NCBI RefSeq assembly: GCF_033547075.1
Contig: NZ_CP137891.1
Coordinates: forward strand, 1,116,001-1,180,000
Direction of reading: 5' to 3'
DNA from: Flavobacterium ardleyense
GTDB lineage: Bacteria; Bacteroidota; Bacteroidia; Flavobacteriales; Flavobacteriaceae
DNA: 64,000 nucleotides
Positions 1 to 7,974 of this stretch are shown here, piece by piece (the stretch's first letter is position 1; every line of letters starts with the position of its first letter). The position numbers were made by a program, and so were the translations under genes. The notes under the pieces are model-generated. The model worked only from the letters and a program-made list of their open reading frames with translations, ran no database searches and was not told where the DNA came from.

Positions 1-1
1 T

Positions 2-310
2 CTGGATGTAAATCCAAATGCTAAAGGACATACATTATGTATTCCGAAGCAGGAGATTGATAAGATTTTTGACATGGACGAAGATCTTTATCTTGAATTG
101 ATGCAGTTTTCACGTAAAGTTGCAATCGCGTTGGGAAAATCAATTGATTGCAAAAGAGTAGGAATGGCGGTTGTGGGTCTTGAAGTGCCTCATACGCACG
201 TGCATTTGATTCCGTTGAACAATATGGATGAAATGCGTTTTGAAAAGAAAGTAAAACTTGAAGCAGATGAATTTAAAGCAATCGCAGCGAAGATTGCTTC
301 GAATATGTAA
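2..310 (+). CDS. HIT family protein (5' end cut by window)
   Basis: This is a histidine-triad nucleotide-binding protein, a family of small nucleotide hydrolases and transferases acting on substrates such as AMP-lysine or dinucleoside polyphosphates. The reading frame is open from base 2, so the start codon lies upstream of the window. The visible C-terminal 102 residues include the catalytic triad motif HTHVHLIP (H-x-H-x-H-x-x), which is intact. The stop at 308-310 is followed at once by a strong terminator, so it is the last gene of its transcript. In Flavobacteriaceae it often lies downstream of greA, but the upstream gene is not visible here. The family call is secure; the substrate is unknown. 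Confidence 0.9.
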   Translation: MDVNPNAKGHTLCIPKQEIDKIFDMDEDLYLELMQFSRKVAIALGKSIDCKRVGMAVVGLEVPHTHVHLIPLNNMDEMRFEKKVKLEADEFKAIAAKIASNM

Positions 311-330
311 TCTGAGATCTATAAAAATTA

Positions 331-368
331 AAAACCTGCAATTGCACAAAGCGATCGCAGGTTTTTTT
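331..368 (+). terminator. Intrinsic terminator after the HIT gene, probably bidirectional
   Basis: AAAACCTGC (331-339) pairs with GCAGGTTTT (357-365), and the stem can extend inward with one mismatch. A T-run follows on the plus strand and an A-run precedes it, so it can also end the convergent sensor-kinase transcript. Confidence 0.85.
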
Positions 369-1519
369 TATGATATTTTCTTAAAGCTTATCTGAATCGT
401 GGTTCCTTTTCCAATTTCTGATTTTAATACTTTGATTCGGCCTTTGTGATATTCTTCGACAATTCGCTTGGTGAGCGAAAGTCCTAATCCCCAACCACGT
501 TTTTTGGTGGTAAAACCAGGTTCGAAAATGTTTTTGAACTGATTCTTCGGAATTCCTTTTCCTGTATCGCTGACCAGAATTTTTACAAATTTAGCGTCTT
601 CATCCATCAAAACGGAAATTTCGCCTCGACCTTTCATGGCATCGATAGCATTCTTCACCAGATTTTCTATTGTCCAGCTATGTAGTGCCGCGTTCAAATC
701 GATCATCACCGGCGATGGCAAACTTTTGAAAGTAAAAACGACTTGTTTCGAAAACCTAGAAGTAAGATATTCAAAAGATTTCTGAGTTTCCTCAACTACA
801 TCAATTCTTTCAAGCACTGGCGCAGATCCAACTTTTGAAAAGCGATCGGCAATTGTTTGAAGTCTGTTAATGTCAATTTCGATTTCAGAAACGATGGTTT
901 CGTCAATATCGTCGGCTTTCATAATTTCGATCCAGCCGAGAAGCGATGACAAAGGCGTACCTATTTGATGCGCCGTCTCCTTTGCCATTCCCGCCCAAAG
1001 TTTATTTTGCGCAGACATTCTATTGCTTGTGTAATAATTGTAAACCAAAGCTGCAAACAGCACAATTATCAATAACAATGCGATCGGATAATATTTAAGT
1101 TGATTCAGCAAAGAGGAATTTCCGTAGTATAGATACTGAAAACTTCCCGGAACATATTCGTAGGCTATTGGTTCATTTTCTTTTTTGAGTGACTCGAGCA
1201 AATTTTGCGAAAGCTTTTGATCTTTTAATATTTTTTCATCAATATTGACCCCGCTGATAATACTATCTTTTTCATTGGTCAAAATAATTGGAAGAGTGGT
1301 ATTGTGGCTAATTATTTTTAGCGGAAGCTCCACATCTGTAAAAACATCTGCTTGCAATAATGTTCTCTGTGCTTCTGCCCAAAATTCCATTTTGGTGCGT
1401 TCTTCGTTTTTAAAGATTTGAAAAAAAATATAGGTATTCCAAAGTATGAGAACCGTGATAAAGAAAGAAAATGAGATTATAATCCAGCGGATCGTATTGT
1501 TTTTTTGAGCGAACTGCAT
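368..1519 (-). CDS. Membrane sensor histidine kinase (orphan)
   Basis: This is a two-component sensor kinase of 383 residues. A membrane segment at about 11-33, a periplasmic sensor region to about 140 and a second membrane segment at about 143-163 precede the cytoplasmic kinase core. The H-box ETAHQIGTPLSS places the phospho-accepting histidine at 184. The ATPase domain carries the N-box (NAIDAM, N290), the G1 box (DTGKGIP, from 328) and the G2 box (GWGLGLSLTKR, about 352-362), all intact. There is no HAMP domain and no response regulator on either side, so the partner must be encoded elsewhere. It is transcribed alone, convergent with the HIT gene and divergent from the flavin reductase. 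The signal sensed cannot be read from the sequence. Confidence 0.9.
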   Translation of the reverse strand: MQFAQKNNTIRWIIISFSFFITVLILWNTYIFFQIFKNEERTKMEFWAEAQRTLLQADVFTDVELPLKIISHNTTLPIILTNEKDSIISGVNIDEKILKDQKLSQNLLESLKKENEPIAYEYVPGSFQYLYYGNSSLLNQLKYYPIALLLIIVLFAALVYNYYTSNRMSAQNKLWAGMAKETAHQIGTPLSSLLGWIEIMKADDIDETIVSEIEIDINRLQTIADRFSKVGSAPVLERIDVVEETQKSFEYLTSRFSKQVVFTFKSLPSPVMIDLNAALHSWTIENLVKNAIDAMKGRGEISVLMDEDAKFVKILVSDTGKGIPKNQFKNIFEPGFTTKKRGWGLGLSLTKRIVEEYHKGRIKVLKSEIGKGTTIQISFKKIS

Positions 1520-1635
1520 TAGCTATTTTTTAGATTTATAAATGTACACAATCAGATGTGATTTTGATGTTTCAATTGTTGAGAAATACTTTCACTATCC
1601 GTCAATTGTGCAAGACTGAAACCAAATGATTTTAG

Positions 1636-1643
1636 TATTTTTG
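1636..1643 (+). promoter_or_regulatory. -7 promoter element of the flavin reductase gene
   Basis: TATTTTTG matches the Bacteroidota -7 consensus TAnnTTTG, 17 bases before the ATG. No TTG was found at the usual 17-23 base spacing, so only the -7 half is convincing. Confidence 0.5.
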
Positions 1644-1660
1644 CTTAAAGCCAAAATCAT

Positions 1661-2536
1661 ATGATAAGTTTCGAGCCTAAAGAAGTTACGCCACAGGAAT
1701 TACAAGGATATTTGCAAACTGCAGTAGCACCACGACCAATCGCATTTGCGAGTACTCTGGACTCCGAAGGAAATCCAAATCTTTCGCCTTTTAGTTTTTT
1801 TAATGTCTTTAGTTCAAATCCACCGATTGTAGTATTTTCGCCCGCAAGACGTGTGCGCAATAATACGGTCAAGCATACGTTGCTCAACGTTCAGGACAAC
1901 GGCGAAGTGGTAATAAATATTGTGAATTTTGCCATGGTACAGCAGGTTTCTCTTGCAAGTACAGAATATGCTGATGGTGTAAACGAGTTTGAAAAAGCAG
2001 GTTTTACAATGATACCTTCGGATAATATAAAACCTTTTCGTGTTGCCGAAGCGCCAGTTCAGATGGAATGTAAGGTGCAACAAATTATCGCTTTGGGCGA
2101 TGAAGGCGGGGCGGGAAATCTTGTAATTTGCGAAGTTGTAAAAATGCATGTTTCAAAAGAGGTTTTAGGATCTGATGGAAAAATTGATCAGCATAAAATC
2201 GATTTGGTTTCGAGACTAGGCGGTAATTGGTATTCACGAGCAAATGCAGGTTTATTTGAAGTAGAAAAACCATTAACTACTTTAGGAATAGGCGTGGATA
2301 ATATTCCGATGGAAATTCGCAATAGCGAAATCCTTGATGGGAATGATTTAGGAAAATTAGGCAACATTGAAGTATTGCCAACCCAAGAAGAAATTAATAT
2401 CTTTGTAACCCAAAGTTTTAAAGTAAAAGGTGTTTTAAGCGCGGATGACATTACGGCAAAACATCAAAAAGCAAAAGACTATTTAAATAATAACGATGTG
2501 CTTTCTGCGTGGAAAGTGCTACTAGCAACAAAATAA
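1661..2536 (+). CDS. Flavin reductase family protein (FMN-binding split barrel)
   Basis: This 291-residue protein belongs to the DIM6/NTAB flavin reductase family, which binds FMN in a split beta-barrel and reduces flavins or acts as an FMN-dependent oxidoreductase. The FMN-binding region covers about residues 15-200, with PRPIAFAST (24-32), NLSPFSFFN (40-48) and RLGGNWYSRA (185-194). The remaining roughly 90 residues form a C-terminal extension seen in Bacteroidota members. The ATG at 1661 follows a TAnnTTTG element by 17 bases. The DUF3127 gene starts 3 bases after its stop, so the two are probably co-transcribed. The physiological substrate is unknown. Confidence 0.85.
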   Translation: MISFEPKEVTPQELQGYLQTAVAPRPIAFASTLDSEGNPNLSPFSFFNVFSSNPPIVVFSPARRVRNNTVKHTLLNVQDNGEVVINIVNFAMVQQVSLASTEYADGVNEFEKAGFTMIPSDNIKPFRVAEAPVQMECKVQQIIALGDEGGAGNLVICEVVKMHVSKEVLGSDGKIDQHKIDLVSRLGGNWYSRANAGLFEVEKPLTTLGIGVDNIPMEIRNSEILDGNDLGKLGNIEVLPTQEEINIFVTQSFKVKGVLSADDITAKHQKAKDYLNNNDVLSAWKVLLATK

Positions 2537-2538
2537 TT

Positions 2539-2916
2539 ATGGAAGTATCAGGAAGAGTAAAAGTGATAGGAGCAGATCAGCAGATAAGTGCAAGCTTCAA
2601 GAAAAGAGAAATTGTAGTTACTACAGATGAGCAGTATCCACAAGTGATTATGGTTGAGTTTACACAAGATAAAACTGACTTGCTTAACAATTATGCAGTT
2701 GGTGATGAGGTGAAAATCTCAATCAACCTTAGAGGTAGAGAATGGGTAAATCCACAAGGAGAAACTAAATATTTTAACTCAATCCAAGGATGGAGAATTG
2801 AAAAAATGACTCAAGCACAAGCACAGGGGCAAGCGCAAGCGCCACCAATGCCAGCAGCTCCATTTCCTCCAGCGGGCCAGTTTACAGAAAAAGAAGAAGA
2901 TGATCTTCCTTTCTAG
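2539..2916 (+). CDS. DUF3127 protein with an SSB-like acidic tail
   Basis: This 125-residue DUF3127 protein is widespread in Bacteroidota and has an OB-fold-like core. Residues 1-85 form the core, with VKISINLRGREW typical of the family. A Gln/Ala/Pro-rich linker follows (about 89-115), and the chain ends in EEDDLPF. That layout copies bacterial single-stranded DNA-binding protein: OB core, flexible Q/P-rich linker, acidic tip ending in Pro-Phe. An in-frame ATG at 2509 lies inside the flavin reductase gene. I prefer 2539 because the domain begins there and the spacing to the upstream stop is normal. A role in DNA metabolism is inferred, not shown. Confidence 0.85.
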   Translation: MEVSGRVKVIGADQQISASFKKREIVVTTDEQYPQVIMVEFTQDKTDLLNNYAVGDEVKISINLRGREWVNPQGETKYFNSIQGWRIEKMTQAQAQGQAQAPPMPAAPFPPAGQFTEKEEDDLPF

Positions 2917-2932
2917 TATCAAATAAATTTTC

Positions 2933-2968
2933 AAAAAATCCCGTCGCTGTTGCAGCTTCGGGATTTTT
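2933..2968 (+). terminator. Intrinsic terminator after the DUF3127 gene
   Basis: AAATCCCG pairs with CGGGATTT around a 15-base loop, followed by a T-rich tract. It ends the flavin reductase-DUF3127 transcript. Confidence 0.8.
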
Positions 2969-2991
2969 GTTTTTAAAATTAATTAAGACCA

Positions 2992-3639
2992 ATGTTTTAC
3001 TTAGGAGAAGAACTTTATTTTCCGCCATTATCTCAAACGCATCCTACGGGAATAGTGGCGTTTGGTGGCGATTTATCTCTGCGCAGACTTGAGCTGGCCT
3101 ATAGAAGCGGAATTTTTCCGTGGTTTGAAGATGGTGAGCCAATTACTTGGTATTCGCCCGCAGAACGGATGGTTTTGTTTTTCGAAGATCTTAAAGTTTC
3201 CAAAAGTCTAAAGAAAATTATTGATCGAAAAGTTTTTGAAATTACTTTTAACACAGCTTTTCGGGAAGTGATTACCAACTGTCAGGAAGTAAAAAGATCG
3301 GGGCAATTAGGCACTTGGATTACCGATGATATGATACACGCTTACTGCAAATTGCACGAAGCAGGAATGGCGCAATCAGTTGAGGTTTGGGAAAATGGAC
3401 AACTTGTCGGTGGTTTGTACGGAATAGATTTGGGACATATTTTCTGTGGCGAAAGTATGTTTTCGCTGAGGTCCAATGCATCGAAAGTTGCTTTTGTGCA
3501 TCTTGTCGAAAAACTGAAAGAGGAAAATTATTTGTTGTTGGATTGCCAAGTTTTTAATCCGCATCTCGAAAGTTTGGGAGCGGTAGAAATTGATCGAGAC
3601 GATTTTTTGATGATTCTAAAATCAGCTAAGAAACTTTAG
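2992..3639 (+). CDS. aat: Leucyl/phenylalanyl-tRNA--protein transferase
   Basis: Aat transfers Leu or Phe from aminoacyl-tRNA to proteins with N-terminal Arg or Lys, marking them for ClpS/ClpAP degradation in the bacterial N-degron pathway; it is cytoplasmic. The 215-residue length is normal. Family landmarks are FPP near residue 11, the GGDLSLRRLELAYRSGIFPW block (about 25-44) and WYSPAERMVL (about 53-62). The later SVEVWENGQLVGGLYGI and FCGESMF segments belong to the GNAT-like transferase fold. It stands alone and converges on the VF530 gene with only two bases between the stop codons. Confidence 0.95.
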   Translation: MFYLGEELYFPPLSQTHPTGIVAFGGDLSLRRLELAYRSGIFPWFEDGEPITWYSPAERMVLFFEDLKVSKSLKKIIDRKVFEITFNTAFREVITNCQEVKRSGQLGTWITDDMIHAYCKLHEAGMAQSVEVWENGQLVGGLYGIDLGHIFCGESMFSLRSNASKVAFVHLVEKLKEENYLLLDCQVFNPHLESLGAVEIDRDDFLMILKSAKKL

Positions 3640-3641
3640 AA

Positions 3642-3866
3642 TTAGTCTTTCTTGGCAAGTTTTGGAAGTGTTCTGATATAAAGTTGTTCTACTTTTTCGC
3701 GTGCCCACGGAGTTTTGCGCAAGAAAGTTAGGCTTGATTTGACCGATGGATTTTCGGTAAAACATTTGATGGCAATCAATTCGCCCAAAGTATCAAATCC
3801 GTAAAATTCTTCGAGTTGTTCTAGAATTAATTTTAGGGTAATGCCGTGAAGTGGATCTTTGTTCAT
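3642..3866 (-). CDS. VF530 / DUF2132 family small protein
   Basis: This 74-residue protein matches the VF530 (DUF2132) family, small helical proteins proposed to bind DNA. The opening DPLHGITLKLILEQLEEFYG and the central CFTENPSVKSSLTFLRKTPW are the conserved blocks, and the length fits the family. It starts 13 bases after the stop of tag on the same strand, so the two are probably co-transcribed, which agrees loosely with a DNA-related role. The biological function is not established. Confidence 0.85.
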   Translation of the reverse strand: MNKDPLHGITLKLILEQLEEFYGFDTLGELIAIKCFTENPSVKSSLTFLRKTPWAREKVEQLYIRTLPKLAKKD

Positions 3867-3879
3867 TTCTTTTTATTTA

Positions 3880-4446
3880 TTATTTTTCGCTTTTGCAAAA
3901 GCAGGAATTTATATGATCGTCAACCATTCCCGTAGCTTGCATAAATGCATATACTACAGTCGAACCGACGAATTTAAAACCACGTTTCTTTAAATCTTTG
4001 CTGATTTTATCACTTAAGTCGGTTGTTGCGGGAGCATCAGAATAGGATTCGATATTATTCCAAATTTGTTTTCCTCCACTGAATGCCCAAAAGTACTCAG
4101 AAAAACTTCGAAATTCCTCTTGAATTTCCATAAAAGCAATTGCATTTGATACGGCTGAATTCACTTTGAGTTTATTTCGAATAATTCCAGAATCTTCTAG
4201 AAGTTCAGCGATTTTATCCGATTTATAATTAGCAATTTTCTTATAATCGAAATTGTCAAAAGCTTTTCTGAAGTTTTCGCGCTTTCGCAAAATGGTGTGC
4301 CAACTCAATCCCGCTTGAAAAGTTTCTAGAATTATAAATTCGAAAAAGACAGCGTCGTCAAATACAGGTTTTCCCCACTCAATGTCGTGATAGGCGCGGT
4401 ATAGGTCGTCTTTTTCTGACCATTGACATCTTGTATTGCTTTTCAT
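3880..4446 (-). CDS. tag: DNA-3-methyladenine glycosylase I
   Basis: Tag is a base-excision repair enzyme that removes 3-methyladenine from alkylated DNA. The 188-residue protein has the family N-terminus RCQW...YHDIEWG (from about residue 6), the central ILETFQAGLSWHTILRKR segment of the helix-hairpin-helix fold, and the C-terminal GMVDDHINSCFC. The last, with the early Cys and His, supplies the zinc site typical of Tag. It lies upstream of the VF530 gene on the same strand. No unusual features. Confidence 0.95.
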   Translation of the reverse strand: MKSNTRCQWSEKDDLYRAYHDIEWGKPVFDDAVFFEFIILETFQAGLSWHTILRKRENFRKAFDNFDYKKIANYKSDKIAELLEDSGIIRNKLKVNSAVSNAIAFMEIQEEFRSFSEYFWAFSGGKQIWNNIESYSDAPATTDLSDKISKDLKKRGFKFVGSTVVYAFMQATGMVDDHINSCFCKSEK

Positions 4447-4600
4447 ATCTGTTGAATTTGGAGAGCATTTATTTAGCGAAAGCTATATTTTAAATTTTTT
4501 TGAAATGGGCTTTCGCCAAAATTATAGCTTTCAATTGAAATGAGGTGGTTTCAAACGAAAAATTCCTCAAGGTGTATTGGACGAATTAGTTCAACTTTTA

Positions 4601-5068
4601 TTAAAATGAATATTTAAATCCAATCTGATTTTGACCTGCGGTGAGAGTGACTTTAATAGCAGTTGATGCAGCCTTGCTGTCTAACGAATCATTGTACAAA
4701 TCAATAGCCTTGTTAACCTTTTTTGTATGCCCAATTTTGACTGGTATTGCTACCAACAGCATAATCGCTCCAACGATGGTTGGTGCATATTCGGCATTAA
4801 CATCTTGCGTAGAATAATACAATAAACTGGTAGTTGTGAGACCTAGTCCTCCATAAAGAAACACATTACCCCAAGTTTTCTTTTCACGTCCTTCGGTATA
4901 AAGAGCAAGTGCTTTTGGATTGGTATATAAGATGTCTTCCACTTCTTTTACAGTCCATTTGTTTCCATCAGCATCAAAGACGTTTCCTGAGCCGTTAACA
5001 GTTAGGGTTTGAGAGAAGGAGAATAATGATGTTAAAAGAAACGCCAAAAGAATGTAATTATTTTTCAT
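4601..5068 (-). CDS. Secreted or membrane hypothetical protein
   Basis: I do not recognise this 155-residue protein. A clear signal peptide (about 1-19, ending FSFSQ) is followed by a short polar region and two hydrophobic stretches, about 69-86 and 95-112. The C-terminus ends in Phe after alternating polar and hydrophobic residues (QIGFKYSF), a pattern common in Bacteroidota envelope proteins. The gene stands alone, with about 150 bases to tag and a repeat-rich gap upstream. Envelope location is inferred; no function is claimed. Confidence 0.6.
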   Translation of the reverse strand: MKNNYILLAFLLTSLFSFSQTLTVNGSGNVFDADGNKWTVKEVEDILYTNPKALALYTEGREKKTWGNVFLYGGLGLTTTSLLYYSTQDVNAEYAPTIVGAIMLLVAIPVKIGHTKKVNKAIDLYNDSLDSKAASTAIKVTLTAGQNQIGFKYSF

Positions 5069-5392
5069 ATAATATTTTTGGCGAATATATTGAATCTTAT
5101 GCTATGTTCTTTGGGAGAATCCGGAAATTATTCTGAAATAGTGGTTGCATAGTCAAAGTCCTGAGAAAGCTATTAAGATATTGAAATAAATCTAAATACG
5201 CGAAGTAATCTATATGATCCAAATGAATTTGCAGCTGACAGCTAAAAGCTCACGATTTACTACGACACTTTTTTTTAGTAATTGATATTTGCAGAGTGTA
5301 TCGCTACATCTACCCACAACAAACTCGGCATCCTCGCATAGGAAGATTTTATAATAGCGAAGCAATTGCAATCGAGACCAAGATTATGTGAT

Positions 5393-5530
5393 TTGCTTCG
5401 CCTATTCGCTTTGCTCGGGTCTCCTTCGTCGAAATGACAAGCGTATGTGTTGTAATGATGTGTGAATATCCGCTAGCGTAAACTTGTCATCCTAACATAG
5501 GACCCGAGCCAAAGCGAATGGGTGAAGCAA
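5393..5530. repeat. Long imperfect inverted repeat made of two copies of a 28-30 bp unit
   Basis: The left arm, starting TTGCTTCGCC and ending CTCGGGTC (5393-5421), is the near reverse complement of 5501-5530. Pairing continues inward through tccttcgtc...atgacaag (5422-5440) and cttgtcatcc...tagga (5482-5502), so each arm is about 50 bases. The same unit occurs again inside another repeat at 20960-20987. Confidence 0.8.
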
Positions 5531-5622
5531 TTTCATTTGAGAATCAATCTCATTTCTGAAATGTCATAAATTTATTTCTGGTCATTATATTGTACGCAAT
5601 TATTATCCGTAAACTTTACTCG

Positions 5623-5664
5623 GCTGACAGCTGACAGCTAACAGCTAAGAGCTACAAGCTTCGG
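5623..5664. repeat. 7-bp tandem repeat (GCTGACA-like)
   Basis: The heptamers GCTGACA, GCTGACA, GCTAACA, GCTAAGA, GCTACAA follow one another from 5623. A shorter run (GCTGACA, GCTAAAA) lies at 5234-5250. Confidence 0.7.
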
Positions 5665-5756
5665 AGGATAAGAGGATGGAAATAGTGGAGGGGAAGAAAG
5701 GAAGATTGGAGGGATTGTCTTTTGTCCAGTCAATGTAAAAATCTATAAAAGCAAAA

Positions 5757-5786
5757 AAAAATCCCAACTCTTACGAGTCGGGATTA
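5757..5786 (-). terminator. Intrinsic terminator of the ribosomal protein/tsf operon
   Basis: On the minus strand AATCCCGACTC pairs with GAGTTGGGATT around a 4-base loop, followed by a run of T, 27 bases past the tsf stop. Confidence 0.9.
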
Positions 5787-5812
5787 ATTTATATAAAATT
5801 CAAAACTGTAGA

Positions 5813-6775
5813 TTACCCTAGAGCAACACGTTTGAAACCAGTGATTTCAACATTGTGTTCTTTAACATAAGTACCCACTTTCTTGCTTTCGTCTTTGATG
5901 AAATTTTGATCCAATAAACATTTTTCTTGGTCTAAAGTAGTGTTGTCAGAAATGAAACGCTCCATTTTTCCTGGGATAATTTTGTCCCAAATTTGTTCTG
6001 GTTTTCCGTCTGCTTTCAATTCTGCTCTTGCATCTTCTTCAGCTTGTTTTAGAACTTCGTCAGTCAATTGGTGACGTGAGATATATTTAGGAACATTTTT
6101 TAATGTTTTTCCTAAACGCAATGCTTCTTCATTTTCTTTTTCGATAATCGCAATACGAGCATCAGTTTCAGATGCAACATAGTCAGCATCGAAATCTTTG
6201 TATGATAAAGTAACCGCTCCCATTGAAGCAATTTGCATAGAAATATCTTTTGTGAATGTCTCAGCATTGTCAATCTTAGCAGAAATTGCTGTTAGAGCTG
6301 CAATTTTGTTCACGTGAACGTAAGAACCTACGAATACACCTTCTAAAATTTCAAACCCACCAATTTCGATTTTCTCACCAATAACTCCTGTTTGCTCGAT
6401 TAATTTCTCAGCAACAGTCATTCCGTTGAAATCTGAAGCCAAAAATTCTTCTTTTGTAGAAAAATTAATTGCTTTTTCAACCATTTCTTTAGCTAAAGCT
6501 ACGAAAGATTCGTTTTTACCAACGAAATCAGTTTCACAGTTTAATGTAATGATAGCTCCTTTAGTTTTCTCAGCATTGATAAAACAAACAGCTGCTCCCT
6601 CACTTGACTCACGGTCAGAACGGTTTTCAGCAACTTTTTGTCCTTTTTTTCTTAAGTTTTGGATTGCTTCGTCAAAATTGCCCTCAGCTTCAACCAAAGC
6701 TTTCTTACAATCCATCATTCCAGCACCAGTAGCTTGTCTTAATTTATTTACGTCTGCAGCAGTTATAGTTGCCAT
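5813..6775 (-). CDS. tsf: Translation elongation factor Ts
   Basis: EF-Ts exchanges GDP for GTP on EF-Tu in the cytoplasm. The 320-residue protein is longer than the E. coli factor (283) but normal for Bacteroidota. The N-terminal UBA-like domain (1-45, with TGAGMMDCKKAL) is followed by TDFVGKNESF (82-91), the TDFVAKN motif that contacts EF-Tu. Two core subdomains with an insertion follow, and the chain ends in the conserved HNVEITGFKRVALG. It is the last gene of rplM-rpsI-rpsB-tsf and is closed by a terminator. Confidence 0.98.
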   Translation of the reverse strand: MATITAADVNKLRQATGAGMMDCKKALVEAEGNFDEAIQNLRKKGQKVAENRSDRESSEGAAVCFINAEKTKGAIITLNCETDFVGKNESFVALAKEMVEKAINFSTKEEFLASDFNGMTVAEKLIEQTGVIGEKIEIGGFEILEGVFVGSYVHVNKIAALTAISAKIDNAETFTKDISMQIASMGAVTLSYKDFDADYVASETDARIAIIEKENEEALRLGKTLKNVPKYISRHQLTDEVLKQAEEDARAELKADGKPEQIWDKIIPGKMERFISDNTTLDQEKCLLDQNFIKDESKKVGTYVKEHNVEITGFKRVALG

Positions 6776-6885
6776 ATAGTTTTTTGATTTAAAGATTAAA
6801 AGATTGAAAAATTCAAAGATTTAAATACTAATTATAAAACCAGTAAGTAGAATCTTCGAACTCTTCAATCTTTAAAAAATTTTAT
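6776..6885. repeat. AAAGATT-type short repeats in the rpsB-tsf spacer
   Basis: Several AAAGATT words and their reverse complement AATCTTT occur at 6790-6825 and 6851-6875. A similar cluster lies in the rpsI-rpsB spacer (7797-7836). They can pair in the operon mRNA. Confidence 0.5.
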
Positions 6886-7731
6886 TTATTCTTCTGTCTT
6901 AGCTTCAGTTTCTACCGCTTCAGCAGCCGGAGCTTCTGTAGTTGTAGCCTCTGCTTTAGGAGTAGCCTCTGCAGTTGGAGCAGCTGTCTCAGTCTGAGAT
7001 GCTGTATCTTCAGTTGCATTGTCATCACCTTCTTTATCAGAAGTTCTGTTTGATAATCCGTCAATGATAGCGCTAGTAACCAAAGTTAAAATCTTATCAA
7101 TTGATTTTGAAGCATCATCATTTGCAGGGATAACATATTCAACCTCACGAGGATCAGAATTTGTATCGACCATTGCAAAAACTGGAATGTTTAATTTTTG
7201 AGCTTCTTTTATTGCGATATGTTCAGCTTTTATATCTACTACAAAAAGAGCAGCAGGAAGTCTAGACATATCAGAGATAGAACCTAGGTTTTTCTCTAAT
7301 TTTGCACGTAGACGATCTACCTGAAGACGTTCTTTTTTAGACAAAGTCAAGAAAGTACCATCTTTCTTCATTTTGTCAATTGTTGACATCTTTTTTACAG
7401 CTTTTCTAATTGTTACAAAGTTTGTAAGCATTCCACCAGGCCATCTTTCAGTGATGTACGGCATGTTAGCTGCTTTTGCTTTCTCAGCAACGATATCTTT
7501 AGCTTGTTTTTTTGTAGCTACAAATAATACTTTTCTACCTGATGCTGCAATTTTTGCTAGAGCGTCTTGCGCTTCTTCAATTTTTGCTGCTGTTTTATAT
7601 AGATTGATAATGTGAATACCATTACGTTCCATATATATGTAAGGAGCCATGTTCGGATCCCACTTTCTAGTCATGTGACCAAAGTGAACCCCAGCTTCTA
7701 GTAATTCTTTTACTTCTACTTTGTTTGCCAT
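6886..7731 (-). CDS. rpsB: 30S ribosomal protein S2
   Basis: S2 is a small-subunit protein that recruits S1 and is needed for initiation. The 281-residue chain has the S2 signatures LLEAGVHFGHMTRKWDP (10-26) and the C-terminal PVFAMVDTNSDPREVEYVIP block. After about residue 230 comes a tail of some 50 residues rich in Ala, Thr and Glu, longer than in E. coli S2 (241 residues) and common in Flavobacteriaceae. The tail is acidic and probably disordered. It lies between rpsI and tsf in a minus-strand translation operon. Confidence 0.98.
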   Translation of the reverse strand: MANKVEVKELLEAGVHFGHMTRKWDPNMAPYIYMERNGIHIINLYKTAAKIEEAQDALAKIAASGRKVLFVATKKQAKDIVAEKAKAANMPYITERWPGGMLTNFVTIRKAVKKMSTIDKMKKDGTFLTLSKKERLQVDRLRAKLEKNLGSISDMSRLPAALFVVDIKAEHIAIKEAQKLNIPVFAMVDTNSDPREVEYVIPANDDASKSIDKILTLVTSAIIDGLSNRTSDKEGDDNATEDTASQTETAAPTAEATPKAEATTTEAPAAEAVETEAKTEE

Positions 7732-7974
7732 TTTAATTTTTAGTTTACGTTCTGTTACTTAGCAATGAACTTTTTATTTATTAATCTTAAACTCTCGAAT
7801 CTTTCAATCTTTAAATTCTTCAATCTTTAAATCTCTAATCCATTTAGATGCTAAACTAATTTCCTATCTGCATAGGAAGCAACAATAACTTTTTTGAATT
7901 TGATACAACATTGTTGTAGTATCGATTTTTGTAACTCTGATATTCTGAAAAGAAAATTCGAAAAAAATTCGATA

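Larger units (their letters stand above)
5069..5812. other. Repeat-rich gap between a hypothetical gene and tsf
   Basis: No convincing gene lies here. The gap holds a long imperfect inverted repeat (5393-5530), short 7-base tandem repeats (5234-5250 and 5623-5664) and the tsf terminator at its right edge. Confidence 0.7.

Noticed and set aside
6426..6779. 117-residue frame opposite tsf
   Set aside because: It is the antisense shadow of a well-conserved elongation factor gene.
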